Source: Brachypodium distachyon (lineage: Eukaryota; Streptophyta; Magnoliopsida; Poales; Poaceae). Taken from it: 64,000 nt of DNA. The stretch covers positions 19,923,501 through 19,987,500 of the forward strand of contig NC_016131.3 of the NCBI RefSeq assembly GCF_000005505.3, read 5' to 3'. The position numbers and the translations under genes are program-made. Positions 20,704 to 38,200 of this stretch are shown one piece after another; within the stretch, counting starts at the first letter, position 1, and each line of letters opens with the position of its first letter. The notes beneath the pieces are model-generated. The model was not told where the DNA came from and did not search any database. It saw nothing but the letters and a program-made list of their open reading frames with translations.

Positions 20704-22116
20704 TAATTGCACCGGTAGCCTAACAACTTGAGGGGTGCGAGCATTTTACTCCAACAAGTTGCAAACCGAGCAAAACTAGTCCTACAACTTGACTAGGTGT
20801 GCAGAGTAACCCGAATTAGTCCTAATTGGACACATGGTGTGCTCTCGGGCGATTTGCAAATTTGCCAAAAAACCCTTTCTTCTTATATATATCACATTTG
20901 GTGTTGCTTCCAATTCTCATGAAGCCGGCGCCTCTGCCGCTCCGCATCGGAGCCTCGGAGGACAACCTGCGCACGGATCTGTTCATATCCACTCCTTCCT
21001 CTCAGTGCCGCACCAGTTCACCACCTCATGTCCCTGCATCTCGGCGGCCACCGCACGCCCCTGCAGCTCTGGCAGCTCGTCGCCCACCACGAGGTCCTGC
21101 ACGGCTGCACCTCATTGGCCACACTGGTTCGCCACCGCACGCTCCTGCAGCCCGTCGTCCCCCGCGCGCCCCTGCAGCTCGGGCAGCCCGTCCTTTCCAC
21201 TAAATCTGCCACAGCTACTGCCTCTATCTCATCCTCGTCAAGAGTGTCGGGTCGAATTGTAAACAACAAGGGCGCAAGTGATGTCCCCGTGGAGGACAAG
21301 GAGCACGTTATGGAGCAAGGCGCAACTGATGTTTTCCTAATCTTGCTTGTTTTAGCTCGATCTGGTGTTAATTTTAGGCTGGTTCGTGCGGTGGTGTGCA
21401 TGATGATGTATCTGGGAACCAGTCGAAGGGGATGTGCAAAATTTATTTTTACAGGTAGGATTTCAGTATAGAGGCGGAGGCGCGCGGCCGAGCCCAATGG
21501 CGCTGCCCACACCGAACAGGCATTATCTCATCGCAGTATCGCACTCCATGACCACTAATATGTCCTCCTCCGAGAAATCCTTGAGGACGCCGCACGGCCA
21601 TTGCAGCGGCGGCAGTTGCCGCCGGCGACCAAAGACAAGACAGGGAAGGAACCGAATGTCGTGCCGTCATAGACGCGGTCACGGTCGTCCTGGTGGAAGA
21701 GTGCCCAGAGCGTGCTCCGGCCCGGACATCGCCCGACCGTCCCTGCGGCTCGTCACCGAGCACATCACTGTCGCACCCGCACGAGAACGACTTGCACCAC
21801 CGGAGGACCGGCGGCTCGGCCGCTGGGCGCGAATGGCCTGGTGAATAAGGACCGGATGGCGGAGGTGGACTTGGGCCGTTCTCAGTTCCTTTTTTTCTTG
21901 ACAGAGGAGAGAGATGGATCAAGGGGAAAAGATACACTATTCCGGGTTTTTTTTTGCGAAAAGTTAACACTAGATAATAGGCCACATGTCACCGTATGAT
22001 TGGTCTGGACGTCTGAGCAATCCGCAACTCAAGTTTTAGGGCTAGTTTTGCTCAATTTGCAACTTGTTGGATTAAAATACTCCGACTCTCAAGTTGTTGG
22101 GCTGCTGGTGCAATTA
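20704..22116. mobile_element. Mutator-like element (long terminal inverted repeats), possible Pack-MULE
   Basis: The left end starts TAATTGCACCGGTAGCC and the right end is its inverse (TAATTGCACCAGCAGCC on the minus strand). The similarity extends for at least 100 bases through CAACAAGTTGCAAA, GAGCAAAACTAG and CACATG blocks. Long inverted ends are typical of Mutator-like elements; a 9-base target duplication was not detected. The interior holds GC-rich, gene-like DNA. A TATA-like TTATATATATCAC at about 20884 is followed by an ATG frame (MKPAPLPLRIGASEDNLR...), then a second GC-rich block at 21480-21860. No transposase is visible, so this is non-autonomous and may carry captured gene fragments. 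It interrupts the duplicated upstream flank of UGT copy 2. Confidence 0.75.
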
Positions 22117-22205
22117 GGTTGCTCGGTTGCAACTGATGTAGATGCTTAACTCGTCTCGATCTCGTGCATGCTGATTTCTCCCTCCTCCGACGCGCCTAGC
22201 TCACT

Positions 22206-22660
22206 GCAACTCCCACCCAGCTCTCCGCCATTCTCTTCCGCCTTCCCCTGCCGCGCCCAGCTCGCTGCCGATCTCTTCCGCGCCCTGCCGCCCAGCTCGC
22301 CTATTGTATCCTCTGTGCCTCCCTCCCTGTACTGGACCAGTGCACCACTGTCCTCCTACTCAATCCGATATGTCTTGTTTGTACTTCTCTGGCGCCCGCC
22401 GGCTGGCGCACCCAGTCCGGCCTTCCTCTTCCATCTATGTCGCTGCCGCGTAACTGTTGTCTGCCATCTCCAGCGCCGCGCCGGCGCCTACCGCTGCCTG
22501 ACGGGGCCGCCTTTACAAAGTGAAGCATGTTAAGTAGTTGATGTATGCAACGAGTAGTGTGAATTGATGCATATGTGTGAACACACACGCATGTGTGGAT
22601 GTCAGTGCACGCACACTTGCCTGCTGCCGCCCCGGTGCACGTAGCCACGCACGTCGATGT
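22206..22660 (-). repeat. Relic of UGT upstream flank, copy 2 of an inverted pair
   Basis: Read on the minus strand this matches 12765-13160 over most of its length with indels (see that entry). It lies 3.2 kb upstream of UGT copy 2, against 0.37 kb for copy 1. The extra distance includes the minisatellite and the Mutator-like element. Confidence 0.8.
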
Positions 22661-22718
22661 GTCAAACACATTTTGATGCCAATTTATGTGGTATTTCAGT
22701 CAGTAAAGTTCAAAAGTA

Positions 22719-22795
22719 ATCCCTCTGTTCGTAAATACTTGTCGTGGTTTTAAACGACAAGTAAAATCACGACAAGTATTTACGAACAGAGGGGG
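22719..22795. mobile_element. Short, nearly perfect palindromic Stowaway MITE
   Basis: At 77 bp, flanked by TA, its arms CCCTCTGTTCGTAAATACTT and AAGTATTTACGAACAGAGGG are perfect complements. The inner arms CTTGTCGTGGTTTTA and ACTTGTCGTGATTTT pair as well. The near-identity of the arms suggests recent activity. Confidence 0.9.
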
Positions 22796-23832
22796 TATAT
22801 GCCATTCTAATATTGTATTTTTTTTTCTTATATTCATGTGCTTTAGAAATCATGCGAATCAAAGAGAACCTTAAAAATATTTATTTTTCCTAGAAAAACA
22901 TTTTTATTGCTACCATCCTATTGGACAAGGTAAGGTGGATATGAGTTCATACTGGAGGATGATTGATTAAATAAAATTGATTGGGCACATGGATAACATA
23001 AGAGATAGAAAAATAACAAGTGTTGCATTTACATATACTTATAAATGGAGGGAGTACAAGTTTGTCTTAAATGACACATTCAGCGAGAATGAGGGTAAAA
23101 ACAACTAGAAATGGAGTCGTGCTTGATATGGAAAAGAGAAGCTATTGCTCACATAGGATGCACTCTCCTCCCATAGAGCCACTGATCCTCCCGAAACCAC
23201 TAGGCCTAGGCCTAGAGCCACTAGGTCTGGGCATTTGTTTAGACTGAACCGATTGGTTCGGTTCTTTGTTCTTTTAGGAATTTTGTTTGTGAAAACTGGT
23301 AAGCGATCGGTGTTCTTGCAATATGCTAACTGAAAATTCGTTGCACCAAAATTTTTGTTCTTGGTTCTACCCGAAAAGAGACGAAACACATAGACCGACA
23401 AGACTAAAGAAAGATGAAGAAGAGTCAGCAGAGAGGAGTGTCGGGAGTTGATGGAGAGGCTCGGGAAGGAAGACGAAGGAGATGTCATAGGATTAGTACG
23501 TGTACAATGTACAATGAGGCGACGTCAGCGGTGGGGTTAGGACGTGTACAATGTACGATAAGGTGATGTCAACTTTTTCTTAATGATGCCACGTAGGATA
23601 ATTGTTGATGTGAAAGAAAAAGGAATGAAAAAAGGTTTGAGTCTTCTCTTAATTAATAGATGACATCTTTACAAGAAGGATAAGTCAACGATAAATTTCC
23701 TCAATAAAAGATAAGTCGATGATGAACACAAATTTATAATGTACCGGATTTCACTTTTTTAACACTTATTTAGTTAATTTTATCCATCCAAGCATTAATC
23801 GTAACATATGTATTAGGAGATAACCTATTATA
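22796..23832. other. Intergenic DNA
   Basis: AT-rich. A 43-base tandem duplication occurs at about 23493-23574 (TACGTGTACAATGTAC and GACGTGTACAATGTAC copies). A lone MITE-like end ATGGAGGGAGTA is at about 23045. No gene is supported. Confidence 0.45.
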
Positions 23833-23943
23833 CTCCCTCCGCTCCAAATTAAATGACTTAAATTTATCTAAATATGGACGTACTATAATAAAATACGTCT
23901 AAATACATGTAATATTTCGGCACTTAATATGGGATGAAGGGAA
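23833..23943. mobile_element. Stowaway-type MITE
   Basis: The ends CTCCCTCCGCTCCAAATTAA and TTAATATGGGATGAAGGGAA are flanked by TA on both sides. The interior contains AAATGACTTAAATTTATC and ACATGTAATATTTCGGC. It is the same family as 6295-6407. Confidence 0.88.
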
Positions 23944-24187
23944 TACAACATACTTCATTGTCCTTTTCTAAATAACGTGAAAAGTTTAATAAAACGTAGT
24001 CTTATTAAGCCTCCAGGAATCCGGAGAAGTGGAGAACATAAATCAATAGGGAGAAAAGGCACCATTTTTGGAATGTGTTGTTTCTTCTTTTATGTGTTGG
24101 TACATGATCTAACCCGTGTAGGCTTTTTTTTTTCCGTTGTTCATTATGTTTTGTTTCTTTTGGTTTCCAAGATTCATAAAAATCATA

Positions 24188-24309
24188 CTCCTTCCATCCA
24201 ACAAAAGATGTTTCAAGTTTGTTAAAATTTGGATGTATTTAGACATGACTTAGTATATAAATACATTCAAATTTAATCAAAATTGAGATATCTTTTGTTT
24301 GACGGAGAA
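24188..24309. mobile_element. Stowaway-type MITE
   Basis: It starts CTCCTTCCATCCAACAAAAG after TA and ends with TATCTTTTGTTTGACGGAGAAG. The interior is closely similar to the element at 4592-4715, including the GACATGACTTAGTATA loop. Confidence 0.85.
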
Positions 24310-24604
24310 GACGAGGTTTTGATTTAATCTTTCATGGTCTGGGAGTTCAGTTCTCACTTCTCAGTAATACGGCAATACAACAAAATAAACTCGTCCAGAC
24401 CCGTACAAATAAACACAGATAAACTCGTCATCACATTCACAGCGCACAAAGTCCGGACCCGTCGCCCGCGTCAATTCGTCATCACAGCGCACAAATAAAC
24501 TCGTGAACAAAATAAGATTCTTTTCTCAAAGGAAAACAATATCGGGAGAGAGAGAGAGGGGACGAAAGCGAGGAAGGTCAAGCGAGAGGGAGACGCACAG
24601 ATCC

Positions 24605-24630
24605 TTCTCTCTCTCTCTCTCTCCCCTCTC
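24605..24630 (+). promoter_or_regulatory. CT-rich leader tract (Y patch) of the AGD5-like gene
   Basis: A CT dinucleotide run about 120-145 bases upstream of the ATG. Such pyrimidine patches are common in TATA-less plant housekeeping promoters and leaders. A GA-rich run lies just upstream (24545-24575). Confidence 0.55.
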
Positions 24631-24749
24631 CCGGTCTTCCCCCTCGACGCGGCAACAACAGGGCGGAGCCGGCAGAGGCCAAATCCTACCCCGCCCCTTC
24701 GATTTGGCAGCAGCTTCCCCCGTCGGGTTGGAAGATCCCGTGATCAGCC

Positions 24750-29825
<5,076 letters not shown>

Positions 29826-30646
29826 ACACATTGCCATACTTGGAAAATGAATCAGGCCTCCACTTGAAGATAAATATGGCATATTTAGGCAGAAATGTTT
29901 GGGACGTGTACACTTTTACGAAGGCAGCTTTTCTTCTTGTGGATACATAGTTACATCACCTTGTGGCTGTCCTGGACCATTAAGAGTGGGGATATAGCAG
30001 GAAATTGATCATTGTTTCAGTGATGCCAAAATCTTTGAATACACGGATGCCTCTGTCGCCTTGTTGAACTCATGAAAGCATAGTGCACCGTTTCTACTCT
30101 CATGTTCAGGGCATAGTTGCAATACGATGATACTGATTATTTTTTATTGTACAACAATAAATATTTGAGTCTGTTAATTTCCCCGAATGTTATTGTATTG
30201 TTGTAACTTGAGACTAAAGTCCCCCATTTAATGGACAACCACACTTGTTTACTGGTACATGTGCTTGTGCCTTCGGTTGGTTTTTTCATATGCATATTCA
30301 CGGTGGAAACTGTATCAAAATTTACTAGGTACTCTATTAATGACTGGTATGAACTTCCAACTGCTGGTTGTACTTTACACCAGCAAACTAATTGCCCCAC
30401 CTTGGATGTATCAATACTAAACTTTGATATCTTCAATACATAATACAACTACAGAAAGCACTCCACCTGGACTTAATACAGCAATGGTTGCCACGGTCAA
30501 CCGGCGTATCCCAATAAGACACAATGCTCAACTCGCCAGCAAGCCTTAAACCATATTCCATCGTAGAAAGATTAGGAATACTATTTTGTTGTAAAATGTG
30601 GTGGTAATCAGTCAGACAGCTGTTTGTGAACTGGATTACATGCCAG
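29826..30646. other. Shared 3' region of the convergent AGD5-like and ELP1 genes
   Basis: This 821 bp interval holds the 3' UTRs of both genes. Short open frames on both strands at 30137-30448 are chance. The 3' UTRs could overlap, but no polyadenylation site can be fixed from sequence. Confidence 0.6.
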
Positions 30647-33600
30647 TCAAGGCGGTGACAGTGCTTTGATTCGCCAAGAAATAGTTTCACCGGTGGCAAC
30701 AGGCTGATGGGCTCTCAGCATTTTCACGTAATGCTCAAGAGTATGTGCGTTCTCGTCTATCTTGTTGCTAGACACCGTATCCTCGGCCAACTTCACTGCA
30801 GCCATTTGAGATACCTCGAAATTATCTCCAGCCAGCTGCACCTGACGAGCAATATCTTCTTTCCCCAGTTGTGTTAGAACTACAAGCAGGGTCCTAAGCT
30901 CATTCTGCGCACCAGTGGTAAGAGACATCCCCTTGAGATGATCCACAAGTGCCATCTCCTCCCCAGGACTGCGCAAACAATGTTTCTGGTGAGTCAATAA
31001 AATAAACTCACGAACAAACATAAATTATACCAAATAAAGTGAGATTTGAAAGATCCAATTAGCTTTTAGTGAAAATAATCTGACAAATGAGTCCCCACCT
31101 TCCAGCTCGTATCTTGCCACCTTTCTTTTGCCGTCTTGCACCTCGTGACTTGCTGGCACTGCTAGATATGACAGACGCACTTGACTCCTTTGTTGACCTG
31201 TTCGAACTCATTTAGAAATTCGCACCAAATGAAAATTTAAGAACTTGAAACTTTTTGGATTTTCTTTCTAAAACAACATGATCTGTATTCTGCAACTAAA
31301 AAGAAGAGATGGAAACGGGAACATCGGTTGTGGGCTCCAAACAGGAAAACACCATACCTGGTGGTATATGCACTCATTTCGCTGAAACTAGAGCTGACTT
31401 CTGAAATGTTGTCATCTTCAACATCCATAAGGCAGTCCTCTGACTGGAGTTTTGCCGCAAGTGACAATCTCCTCTGCCGCACAGCAATGTAACGTGCTAG
31501 ATACTTACCCACCTTCAGCAATCCTTCTTGATACTCGGATATCAGCAATGCAGCACATTCCAAAGCTGCATGTCTAACAGTATCGACCATATCCTGCCTG
31601 CTGTGCATATAAGCCACTCTAAGAGCTTCTTCCCATTCTCTTGCAGTGATATAATAGCCTATGCCTCTATCAACATCTGAGCAGTAATCCAGTGCTATTT
31701 TAGCAGCATCTCCCGGCTTCCCAAGTGCTTGGAATTCATCACATAGTTCATGTGCTAGTTTTAGAATCTCTTCCTTTCCGAATTTCAAAAGGCCTGCGAC
31801 AGTGAACACACCTCTCCAGTCCCCACACGCATGATAAGCTTTCAAGGATTTCTGATATGATGAACAACATTGATAAGTTATTGCAGCCTCTCCGAAACAC
31901 TTTTCTTCAGAAAGATGGTCACCCCATGCCTCAAGAATTTGATGCCTTTTATCTAGGTCACTAAATAACTGGAGGCCCAGTGGGAACAACTGAGGGTTAG
32001 CGTTAAGGAGTTCCATACAATCCTTGTGATACTCGGTACCAGCAGAAACAATGTTTTTGAGAGCACTCTCATATCTTCCAAGCTTTAAGTCTACTGTGTA
32101 CCTCATAATAGAAGGAGGTTGGCATTCAAGACTCTTGAGAAAAGGAAGGAACTCCTTGGGATCTTTTTGGGAATTTAAAGCAACTATAGCAGCAAGGTTC
32201 AGATCATACAGACCCAAAGCAGCATTAAAAACAGCTTCTGGTTCTGTTAACCAAAGCAAGTGCTTCAGAGACTCTTCAGCAGATGGGTAGAGCTTTCGTC
32301 TTGCATCATCAACCCCAAGAAGTTCCAGTTCTCGAATGACTTTAATTCTATTTAGTGCTTCTTCCAACAATGGAGGTTCACTACGTGCCAAAGTGGTCAG
32401 TATGCAGAGCTCTCTTGATGAGCTTTCTTCTGTTTGTTCCTCGAGGGCTTTTCGAATTGCCATCAGTACAGCTGTTACTTTGTTATCTGAGAAAATGTCA
32501 TCTGAGTTTGCATTATCCATTGAGGTTGTGCACTGATCAGGAAATGATATGTAGGCCTCATACAATTTGCTGCTGACATTCTCATTCTTAATTGAGCAAA
32601 CAAATTCAGTGATGTGGCTAAGGTTACCGACTTCTGTGACAAAATCTGCAGCTGACTTGATAAAAGTTCTCCATCCACAATAATCAACCATCATGTTGAA
32701 ATCTATCCGATGGCGCCTTACCATGTCCATTGCATCTTTGAAACGCCTCTGAACCAGTGCTTGAACAATTGAAACAAGGACCAGCTTTCTAGGGTACATA
32801 CACTCTAAGTTACCACGGGTTGTTTGCATTAAGACCGCTGCTTCATCACCATGGAGAACCCCAACAAGTTTTGCCCCCTTCTCCCACACAGTGATATGCT
32901 CTTTGCTTTGCTTTCTACGAGGATGGCTATTGACATGGCCATCAACTGTCACTTGGCCGTTTTTAAGTAAAATATCATTGACATCCACAATGAATAAAAG
33001 ATCCTGCTTAGTAGTCACAAGCAAGTGTGTCACAACCTGCTCAGCAGCTCCATAAGCACTGGAATAGAATGTAAAGCTGCTGCAGTTGTTGCTCAACAAC
33101 CTTTTGCCCAAATGCAGTTTGCTGCTGTCGTCGAGTCCAAAGAGAAGGGTTCGGACCACACCATTTTGATGGCATGGAACAGCAGTCATCAAAGGGCATG
33201 ATGTTGGAAAATCATAATCGGAACAAACTTCACCGCCTTTTGTCGGTGCAGTCATTCTCAACAAATTTACATCAGAGCAGTATTCAACAATCTTTCCTCC
33301 ACTTAATTGGATAAAGGCTGAACCTCCTTTTCCTAGGTTCCGGGAGACTCCAACAACCGGACCCTCCAGAGGCATTCTCTTTGATACTCTAGCTTGCCAA
33401 CCAGATGAACTCACTGAACCTGGTAAAGAATCTTCAGAACATACAAGTTTGATCTCATTGACAAAGAACAGTGAATCATGTTTTTCTGCCAGGTTACTAG
33501 CTTCGCTGGACATCATCGGTGTTGAAGAACAATAATCACTGCAGCGACAGATACCAATCAATGTACGTGTATCTACCACAGTGAGGTGCATGCAGTTATT

Positions 33601-35245
33601 CAGAGTGAAGTCAGAACAGCAAGGGTCAACACTTATCCCATTGTCTTCCAACTCTTCCCAGGTATCTTCCGCTGGAAGTTCCACAAAACATAAGCAGCCA
33701 TTTGAAAGATAAGCAGCCAAATGGTTCTTTGAGTTCTTGGATAGAAACGAAACCTCGTTCACCGCACAAGGAAATGCAAGATGGAACAGCGACATGGGGG
33801 GTGGCATGAGGTCCAAATTGAGAGGAGTTACAAGGACATGGGAGCCATCAATAACTAAGGCAATCGAAGTCTCACTGACAGCAGTAGTCCAAGCAAACCT
33901 GTGGGTAATAACCTCGCCTCCTAGTGTCCAACAAATGAGATGCAGCGGTTTTGTCGGATCCCAAGAAAACTTCACCCCCTCTTTCTTTGTGTAGTGCAGC
34001 TCTTGTTTCAAATACCAGTGATTGTTGCTGCAGGACCATATTTTAATAACATCATACTGGCCACAAGAAACTAGAGCAGCTAGGAGTTCGGAGTTGCAGT
34101 TCCATCTTAAAGCTTGGATGACAACCTCTGCTGTCTCATTAATGGAAAAACAGGTCCTTTCTAAGCCATTCTTCTCATAGAATACAACAAGAGGGCCCTT
34201 TCCCTCTGTCTTCCTATCATGCGCAGTAGCAACCTTGGCTCCACTCGGCATCCAGTCAAGTGATTGTCCCATAAAATTCTTGGTATCTGAAGAAGAATGC
34301 ACCTTTCCAGATTCACGTTCCCAAATAGTAAGTTTTTGAGGGCTACCGTCAAGGCCCCCAAGGGTAGCAAAAAATTTCCCATCACCCCTCCAAGAAATAG
34401 AACTTTGGATCAGAGCACCACAACTGTCGATCTCACCTGCACCAGTACTCTGAGAACAGGCACAGTTAGGATTGAGAAACTTAAAAACATATCTTCAGTC
34501 AGATCTGATACAGAAAACTTACTTGAGGGTCAATAGAAGTCTCAGACAGCACTTCCCAGTCATGTGTCATGACGAGCAACTGCCCAAATCCGGTTGTTAC
34601 AGAGAGAAGGGCCCCATCAGGACTAGAGGCAATGGTCCTAACACCACCCTCCACCCTTCCTACAACTTCGGTTGTTCTTTCCTCCACGTTATACAATAAG
34701 AGACAACCATCTGATGAACCAAGGAGCAGAGATTCCTTTTCCATTAGATAATCCATAGCAACTATGCAATCTCCAGGCTCAAGAACAACCTCCTCCACAT
34801 CTGAGTCTAGAGTAGTTTTGCTCCATTGCAATGGTTGCTACAAGAAACAAACAAGGGTAATCAATATAACAGGAGAAACTAGCAAAGCAGAAGTACTCAA
34901 CATACAAACATATTTCCTAGAATTGGAGAAGCATTTCATTTAAATGCAATGTAGGATTACCATGTTAAGTGAAACATTAACAAGCTTTCCTCTGTTTGCT
35001 ATGTAAAACAAATTTTCAGAATTTAAGCAGGAACCGGCAGTTGCAATGAAACGGAATGGAATTCGTGAGTTAAGTAGCCGAACCTGGGTGGAGGCGAGGA
35101 GGTGGACGGAGTAGAGGAAGTTGGCGGAGGAGGCGAAGAAGGCGCGGTGGCGCTCGGCGTCAATGGAGGATACGACGAGGGTCTCTCCGTCGAGCTGGAG
35201 CTGGAGCTGCTGCGCGATCCTGGTCACAAGCTTCAAGTTCTTCAT
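30647..35245 (-). CDS. ELP1: Elongator complex subunit 1 (IKI3/IKAP family)
   Basis: Five exons on the minus strand: 35245-35084, 34837-34523, 34449-31358, 31197-31099 and 30968-30647. They give 1,329 residues, the usual ELP1 length. The N-terminus MKNLKLVTRIAQQLQLQ leads into the two WD40 propellers (roughly residues 40-700, for example ISWRGDGKFFATLGG and LDWMPSGAKVATAHDR). The C-terminal half is an alpha-solenoid (ALQRRFKDAMD-type and GDWRGVFTVAGLLKFG segments). A basic stretch, SKSRGARRQKKGGKI, near residues 1205-1220 corresponds to the tRNA-binding or nuclear-localisation region of yeast and human Elp1. ELP1 is the scaffold of Elongator, which makes the cm5 side chain on wobble uridines of tRNA; the Arabidopsis mutant is elo2. 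The second to fifth exons are joined by normal GT-AG introns. It is convergent with the AGD5-like gene. Confidence 0.97.
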
Positions 35246-38200
35246 CTCCCGCCTCCCTCCAAGGTCGCTGGCACGGGCGGAGGACCCAGTAGGGCAAGGT
35301 AGGTTATGGGAGGTCGGGAGCGAGAGAATTGAAGGGGAGATAGATACCTACGGTGGCGGAAGACGAGGCAGGGGGCTGCGGCGCCCGGCAGCGGAATTGG
35401 GAGGGAGGGGTGGCGGCGCTCGCGCGAGGAGCCGAGGAGGAAGATGACAGACGGAGCGAGGGGGGCTGGGGCGCTCGGCACCGAGATGGGCCAAACTTCT
35501 ATAGGTGGCCAACGCAGGCCCGGCTCGAGATAAATGGGCCTGGCCCAGGCGCGGCCCGGTGAAGCCTGACAATAGAGGGGTCCGGCCAGCACCAAAACTC
35601 CTCCTTCAGGCCCAGACGCGGCATCGAGCCCGTACGGGGTCAGCCCGTTAAGCCCAACGGACGCAGCAAGGCCCCTCAGGCCAAAAGTAGAAAAAAAGAT
35701 AGGTTTTGGGTCAAAACTGGTTGAGTTGATGGACCAAAACTAGTTGAGATGATGGGCGAAATGTAAAAATGAGTTGGGTTGGTAAAAAATTGAGAAGGTG
35801 AATGGACCAAATGTATTAATCCTTAAAAAAATAAAAATATATAAACGGTCCGTGTCGGGCCGGCCCGAGGGCCTAAGGTTGAAGCCCTGGCACAGCACAG
35901 GCGGGGCCTCGGGCCGGCTTGACCCAATTATCTTATACACAATACATATATTATTTTATATTTTTTATAATGTTGTTAATGTAACAATATCTTTGCTGAG
36001 AAGAGCCTCATTTGTTATGTCACATATCTAATTGATCTTTTTTTTTGTGTAAGTATGGAGATGTTTCTAGAACAAAAAAAATATAACTATACATTCACAG
36101 TTATAAAAATCCAAGCTGACAATCCATATTTATTTGTTATACCCTTATATGAAACATTATATTACCGAAAATACATAGAACAAAGATCATCACAAACATG
36201 CATGTAGTTCTTGGTGAGGCATTTACATAAAATATAATTATATATTTGTTAGTGCTTTGTACTTCTACGAGACTTATTGTAGCCGTCTGCTTATGAACAC
36301 TCGTAAATATTTAATTTATCCGAAAATCTATACAAATTCACCTATTCAAATATTAAATTTTGAAAAAATACAATATCATAAAATTTATTAAAACCAAAAT
36401 TACATACATCAAAAATACATTTTTTATACTATAAAATAAATACTAAATGTTATGTGTATGTATATTAATTCGCCCTACTTGAAAAAAAAATTGTACTTCG
36501 CCCATGTACCCGCCGGTAGTGTCGAACTAGGATGATGAAGACGGGGACAGCCCGTCAGGGCGGAAAGCGCTCGAAAACGATCGCGGCGATATGAAAAGAT
36601 GGCGAGGGAATACGCGCACGATAGATGTTTTCAGTGACTTTATCCAAAACTCCGCAAACCATTAGCTAATGTACTCCTTAGGAACTCTCTATAGTTTTTT
36701 TGAAATTGAGATTTTGATTTTTGCCTTTTTTTCAACCTTCTAATACCATTGTCTGTTTTTTTTTTCATTTGGAGATGCAAAATAAAAAGTCCATTTTCCA
36801 CCTCTGATACATCAACCCTGCCTCACGTTACCTCCTCCCAAGCGTGCGGCATTCCAGCCTCGAGATTGACTTTCAGTTTCTTTTCTAGTTGGGGATTAAA
36901 ACCCGACATCAAATCCACATCGGGTGCGGGCTCGACGGGCGGCGGGCGAAGGCACAGTGTGTAGGGTTTGGGGGTTTTGGCAACGAACCTATGACAAGGA
37001 GGTCGCCCGCTTTGGTCGAGGCTGTCCAAGCCCGATCCGGGACCAGGGGCTTTCACTCATATAACTCAAAACGTTAACTCATTTTGTGGCTGCCGAAAAT
37101 TACGAGAAACGTACCCAATTCATGTGTCCAATCTCTCATGAAATTTTATTCTCGAAGATAAAAAAGATGATGATTTTATAGTCGACAACCACCAAATTTC
37201 CACTCCTCTCCCACCGTCCCAAGTACCGTCGATACTAAATCAGGAATATTTAATGCGTGACGGAAGGAGTGCTAATTATCTCTGACTAAATAAGTGCATG
37301 AGCTTGATATGGTTTGCAATATCATCACTCTCATCCACACTGCAAATAAACATACTTCTGTTAGCGTCATCATCTCTTTCTCATATCTAGCTTGTCGCAT
37401 GTAAATTTATAATTTCACAAAACTAATGTCAACTTTTGAGAACCTCCAAAGGTCTGATGTTTCAAAATAAACTAGAATGACATGAATTATAAGGCAGCCA
37501 GGATGAAAAAACATGATGCTCACTCTGTTCATAACAACAAACACAATATGAAAACATATTTGATAATAGTCTTAAAGACACAAGTTTGGTGGTCTATATA
37601 TTGCTGGGTTTTTTCTATTTGGATCAAAGCTGACAAACTTTGACTTATGACAAACACAAATGCACAAACATTTCAAAACTGTCACCGAAACAAAAGGTAG
37701 CTTTTTTTTTCGATGGTATTCACAAAACCTAATTCTTAACGAGCTTCGTCCAAAATTACATGGTCTAGATCCGGATTACACCCAGAGCCACAAAATTAAA
37801 CATGTGCAACCTGATTGCACCGACGCGATATCTTCGTACAGATTGGCGACACAGAAAATGCAACAAACCCATTTCGTCATCAGGCCGGCTGTGAAACAAC
37901 TGGGATCATCACCTCTCAAGGACCCACCACATTCTTTCAAAAAAAAAAGGACCCACCACATTCAGAAGCAATATTTTCATAATCGGGAAGGCCATCTCGT
38001 GCATGTATTGCCAACGTTGAATTGCGACTGAGATCGCCAAAACGTCCTTTGCACAGGAATGGTTGGAGCAGAAGGAAATCCATGTCCACATATTTACGCA
38101 AAGTGTTGAATTACCATCTCATGCGGTCAGTAGAACTGCAGAAGCTATAAGTTACGAAATGGCTTCCATTTCCTTTTCATTCATTTTCAAAATAATAATA

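Noticed and set aside
20826..21471. Pro/Ala-rich frames of 125-147 residues
   Set aside because: Inside the Mutator-like element and in overlapping readings; treated as possible captured fragments, not as genes.
35500..35930. Hints of a larger transposon (repeated GGGCCGG and GGCCCGG strings)
   Set aside because: No terminal repeats, target duplication or coding domain could be identified.
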